Positions 35,477-35,482 of a stretch of 35,482 nucleotides of DNA are shown here, one piece after another. The notes under the pieces are model-generated. The model made no database searches. It had not been told where the DNA came from and worked only from the letters and a program-made list of their open reading frames with translations. Made by a program: the position numbers and the translations under genes. The DNA lies in assembly GCA_025462865.1 (NCBI GenBank), contig JAOAPI010000051.1, positions 1 through 35,482 of the forward strand, written 5' to 3'. The stretch is from Candidatus Sulfotelmatobacter sp. Lineage in GTDB: Bacteria > Acidobacteriota > Terriglobia > Terriglobales > Acidobacteriaceae. Numbering within the stretch: position 1 is the first letter of the stretch; every line of letters starts with the position of its first letter.

Positions 35477-35482
35477 TGCGGA

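Overview
The window reads as chromosomal DNA of a soil-type Acidobacteriota (Terriglobia-like) bacterium. This is inferred from gene content: a pro-kumamolisin S53 peptidase with Ig-like repeats and an odd hydrophobic tail, a thousand-residue Asp-box (BNR/sortilin-like) protein, a YVTN propeller protein, an imuA-imuB-dnaE2 cassette, and abundant short dispersed repeats (octads such as CACAGAGG, GCCGGC hairpins). There is no rRNA, tRNA, CRISPR array, phage or transposase gene. Both window edges cut genes.

Layout. 1-2.8 kb: the 3' end of a TonB-C-domain protein, convergent with a 755-residue protein carrying a class III nucleotidyl-cyclase-like domain. 3.0-6.3 kb: a tightly overlapping three-gene operon for an exported molybdenum hydroxylase (2Fe-2S subunit, Tat-exported Mo subunit, di-heme cytochrome c). 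6.3-14.3 kb: housekeeping and cell-envelope genes: SGNH hydrolase, M28 peptidase, thioredoxin-like protein, mutY (possibly preceded by an unannotated 48-codon ORF), a small helical protein translationally coupled to an RlpA lipoprotein, a YVTN propeller protein, a HIT protein, and an Arg/Gly-rich protein with a degenerate receiver-like domain. 14.8-18.0 kb: the secreted S53 peptidase. 18.1-24.1 kb: a formate dehydrogenase-N/O locus, with fdhE divergent from the alpha, beta and gamma subunit genes. The alpha gene contains an in-frame UGA at the known selenocysteine position, followed at the expected distance by a SECIS-like hairpin. 24.1-29.2 kb: the Asp-box protein, a LolA-like lipoprotein-sorting-type protein and a second SGNH hydrolase. 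29.3-35.5 kb: imuA-imuB-dnaE2 on the minus strand, a mutasome for damage-induced mutagenesis.

How the genes work together. The formate dehydrogenase genes form one respiratory unit: formate oxidation on the outer face of the membrane, electrons passed through Fe-S clusters to cytochrome b and on to quinone, with FdhE as maturation factor. The Mo-hydroxylase trio is a second exported molybdoenzyme whose electrons probably leave through its own cytochrome c. ImuA, ImuB and DnaE2 act as one translesion-synthesis machine.

The most unusual signal is the set of short repeats. A 130-bp element with perfect 28-bp inverted arms made of octads sits in frame inside dnaE2, and a relative lies in the imuB-dnaE2 gap. 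A GCCGGC hairpin repeat lies in frame in dnaE2 and, in the opposite orientation, in fdhE. Seven- and eight-base periodic tracts occur in dnaE2, between imuA and imuB, between fdoG and fdoH, and next to the M28 gene. Several appear to be tolerated as extra peptide inside conserved enzymes, in the manner of protein-coding palindromic elements.
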